Source of the DNA: a bacterium
Lineage (GTDB): Bacteria; Spirochaetota; Leptospiria; Leptospirales; Leptonemataceae
DNA length: 64,000 nt
NCBI GenBank assembly: GCA_024742665.1
Contig: JANSYA010000007.1
Span: 293,739-357,738 of the forward strand
Direction of reading: 5' to 3'
Shown here: positions 63,932 through 64,000 of the stretch, one piece after another
How the letters are laid out: every line of letters starts with the position of its first letter
Position numbering within the stretch: position 1 is the stretch's first letter
Notes under the pieces: model-generated
What the model saw: only the letters and a program-made list of their open reading frames with translations
Databases searched by the model: none
Told to the model about the DNA's origin: nothing
Program-made: the position numbers and the translations under genes

Positions 63932-64000
63932 ATGGCCCGTTATATCGAACCGGACGCGACGCAGACCCAAATCGTGATGCTGAATTTCGCGGAGTTATAC
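63932..64000 (+). CDS. Transposase, N-terminal fragment (window ends inside gene)
   Basis: Only 23 codons are present. The start MARYIEPDATQTQIVML resembles the beginning of IS1182-like transposases (MARY...PxxF). The right edge cuts the gene. The upstream 100 bases lack a strong ribosome site. Confidence 0.45.
   Translation, partial: MARYIEPDATQTQIVMLNFAELY

Overview
The window reads as a GC-rich chromosome segment of a spirochaete, most likely an environmental member of the Leptospirales (Leptospira/Leptonema/Turneriella grade). The pointers are gene content and style rather than any one marker: a pair of helical exported proteins resembling leptospiral flagellar-sheath proteins, fliD with an odd acidic insertion, two ClpP paralogues (one in tig-clpP-clpX), cyclic-nucleotide-binding proteins including a metallo-beta-lactamase/CNBD fusion, a huge Ser/Thr kinase-ATPase-histidine kinase, lax lipoboxes, and DUF1820/DUF2797 proteins. 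No rRNA or other phylogenetic marker is present, so the placement is an inference.

Layout. 1-4.4 kb: 3' end of a SpoIIE-type phosphatase with TPRs, DUF2797 protein, STAS anti-anti-sigma factor, and two overlapping genes for exported helical proteins. 4.4-6.7 kb: a kexin-like S8 protease followed by a separate secreted protein resembling the missing protease propeptide. 6.8-11.9 kb (minus strand): lgt, pepP, folC, aroE. 12-17.9 kb: small membrane protein, DUF1820 protein, fliD, a coupled fliD-neighbour gene, and a Fis-type DNA-binding protein with a histone-H1-like tail. 18-24.7 kb: unrecognised cytosolic protein, 2Fe-2S ferredoxin, exported or lipoprotein genes, an esterase-like secreted protein and a Rieske protein. 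24.8-27.5 kb: sucA without sucB. 27.6-30.3 kb: DUF2231, HEAT-repeat, MoeB/ThiF, zinc-ribbon and LapA-like proteins. 30.4-34.5 kb: rsmD, then a tight run of GT2 polysaccharide synthase, CHAT peptidase and PilZ protein. 34.5-37.4 kb: RnfC-like protein, membrane protein, PTS IIA.

37.6-47.1 kb is the most unusual part. A bacterial lipoxygenase with a complete iron-ligand set is followed by a 1784-residue STK/AAA/GAF/histidine kinase, a catalase-like protein and a response regulator-PP2C phosphatase. All four lie on one strand with short gaps or overlaps and end at a strong bidirectional terminator. The simplest reading is an oxylipin or lipid-peroxide operon with its own signalling system.

47.2-64 kb: clpP paralogue, eno-ftsB, two unrecognised genes, a CNBD protein coupled to an AI-2E-type permease, five tRNA genes (Pro, Arg, His, Leu, Gly), tig-clpP-clpX, tatA-tatC with a very long charged TatC N-terminus, a coiled-coil protein, trxA, the MBL/CNBD fusion, and the first 23 codons of a probable transposase at the right edge. 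No CRISPR array, rRNA or prophage was seen.
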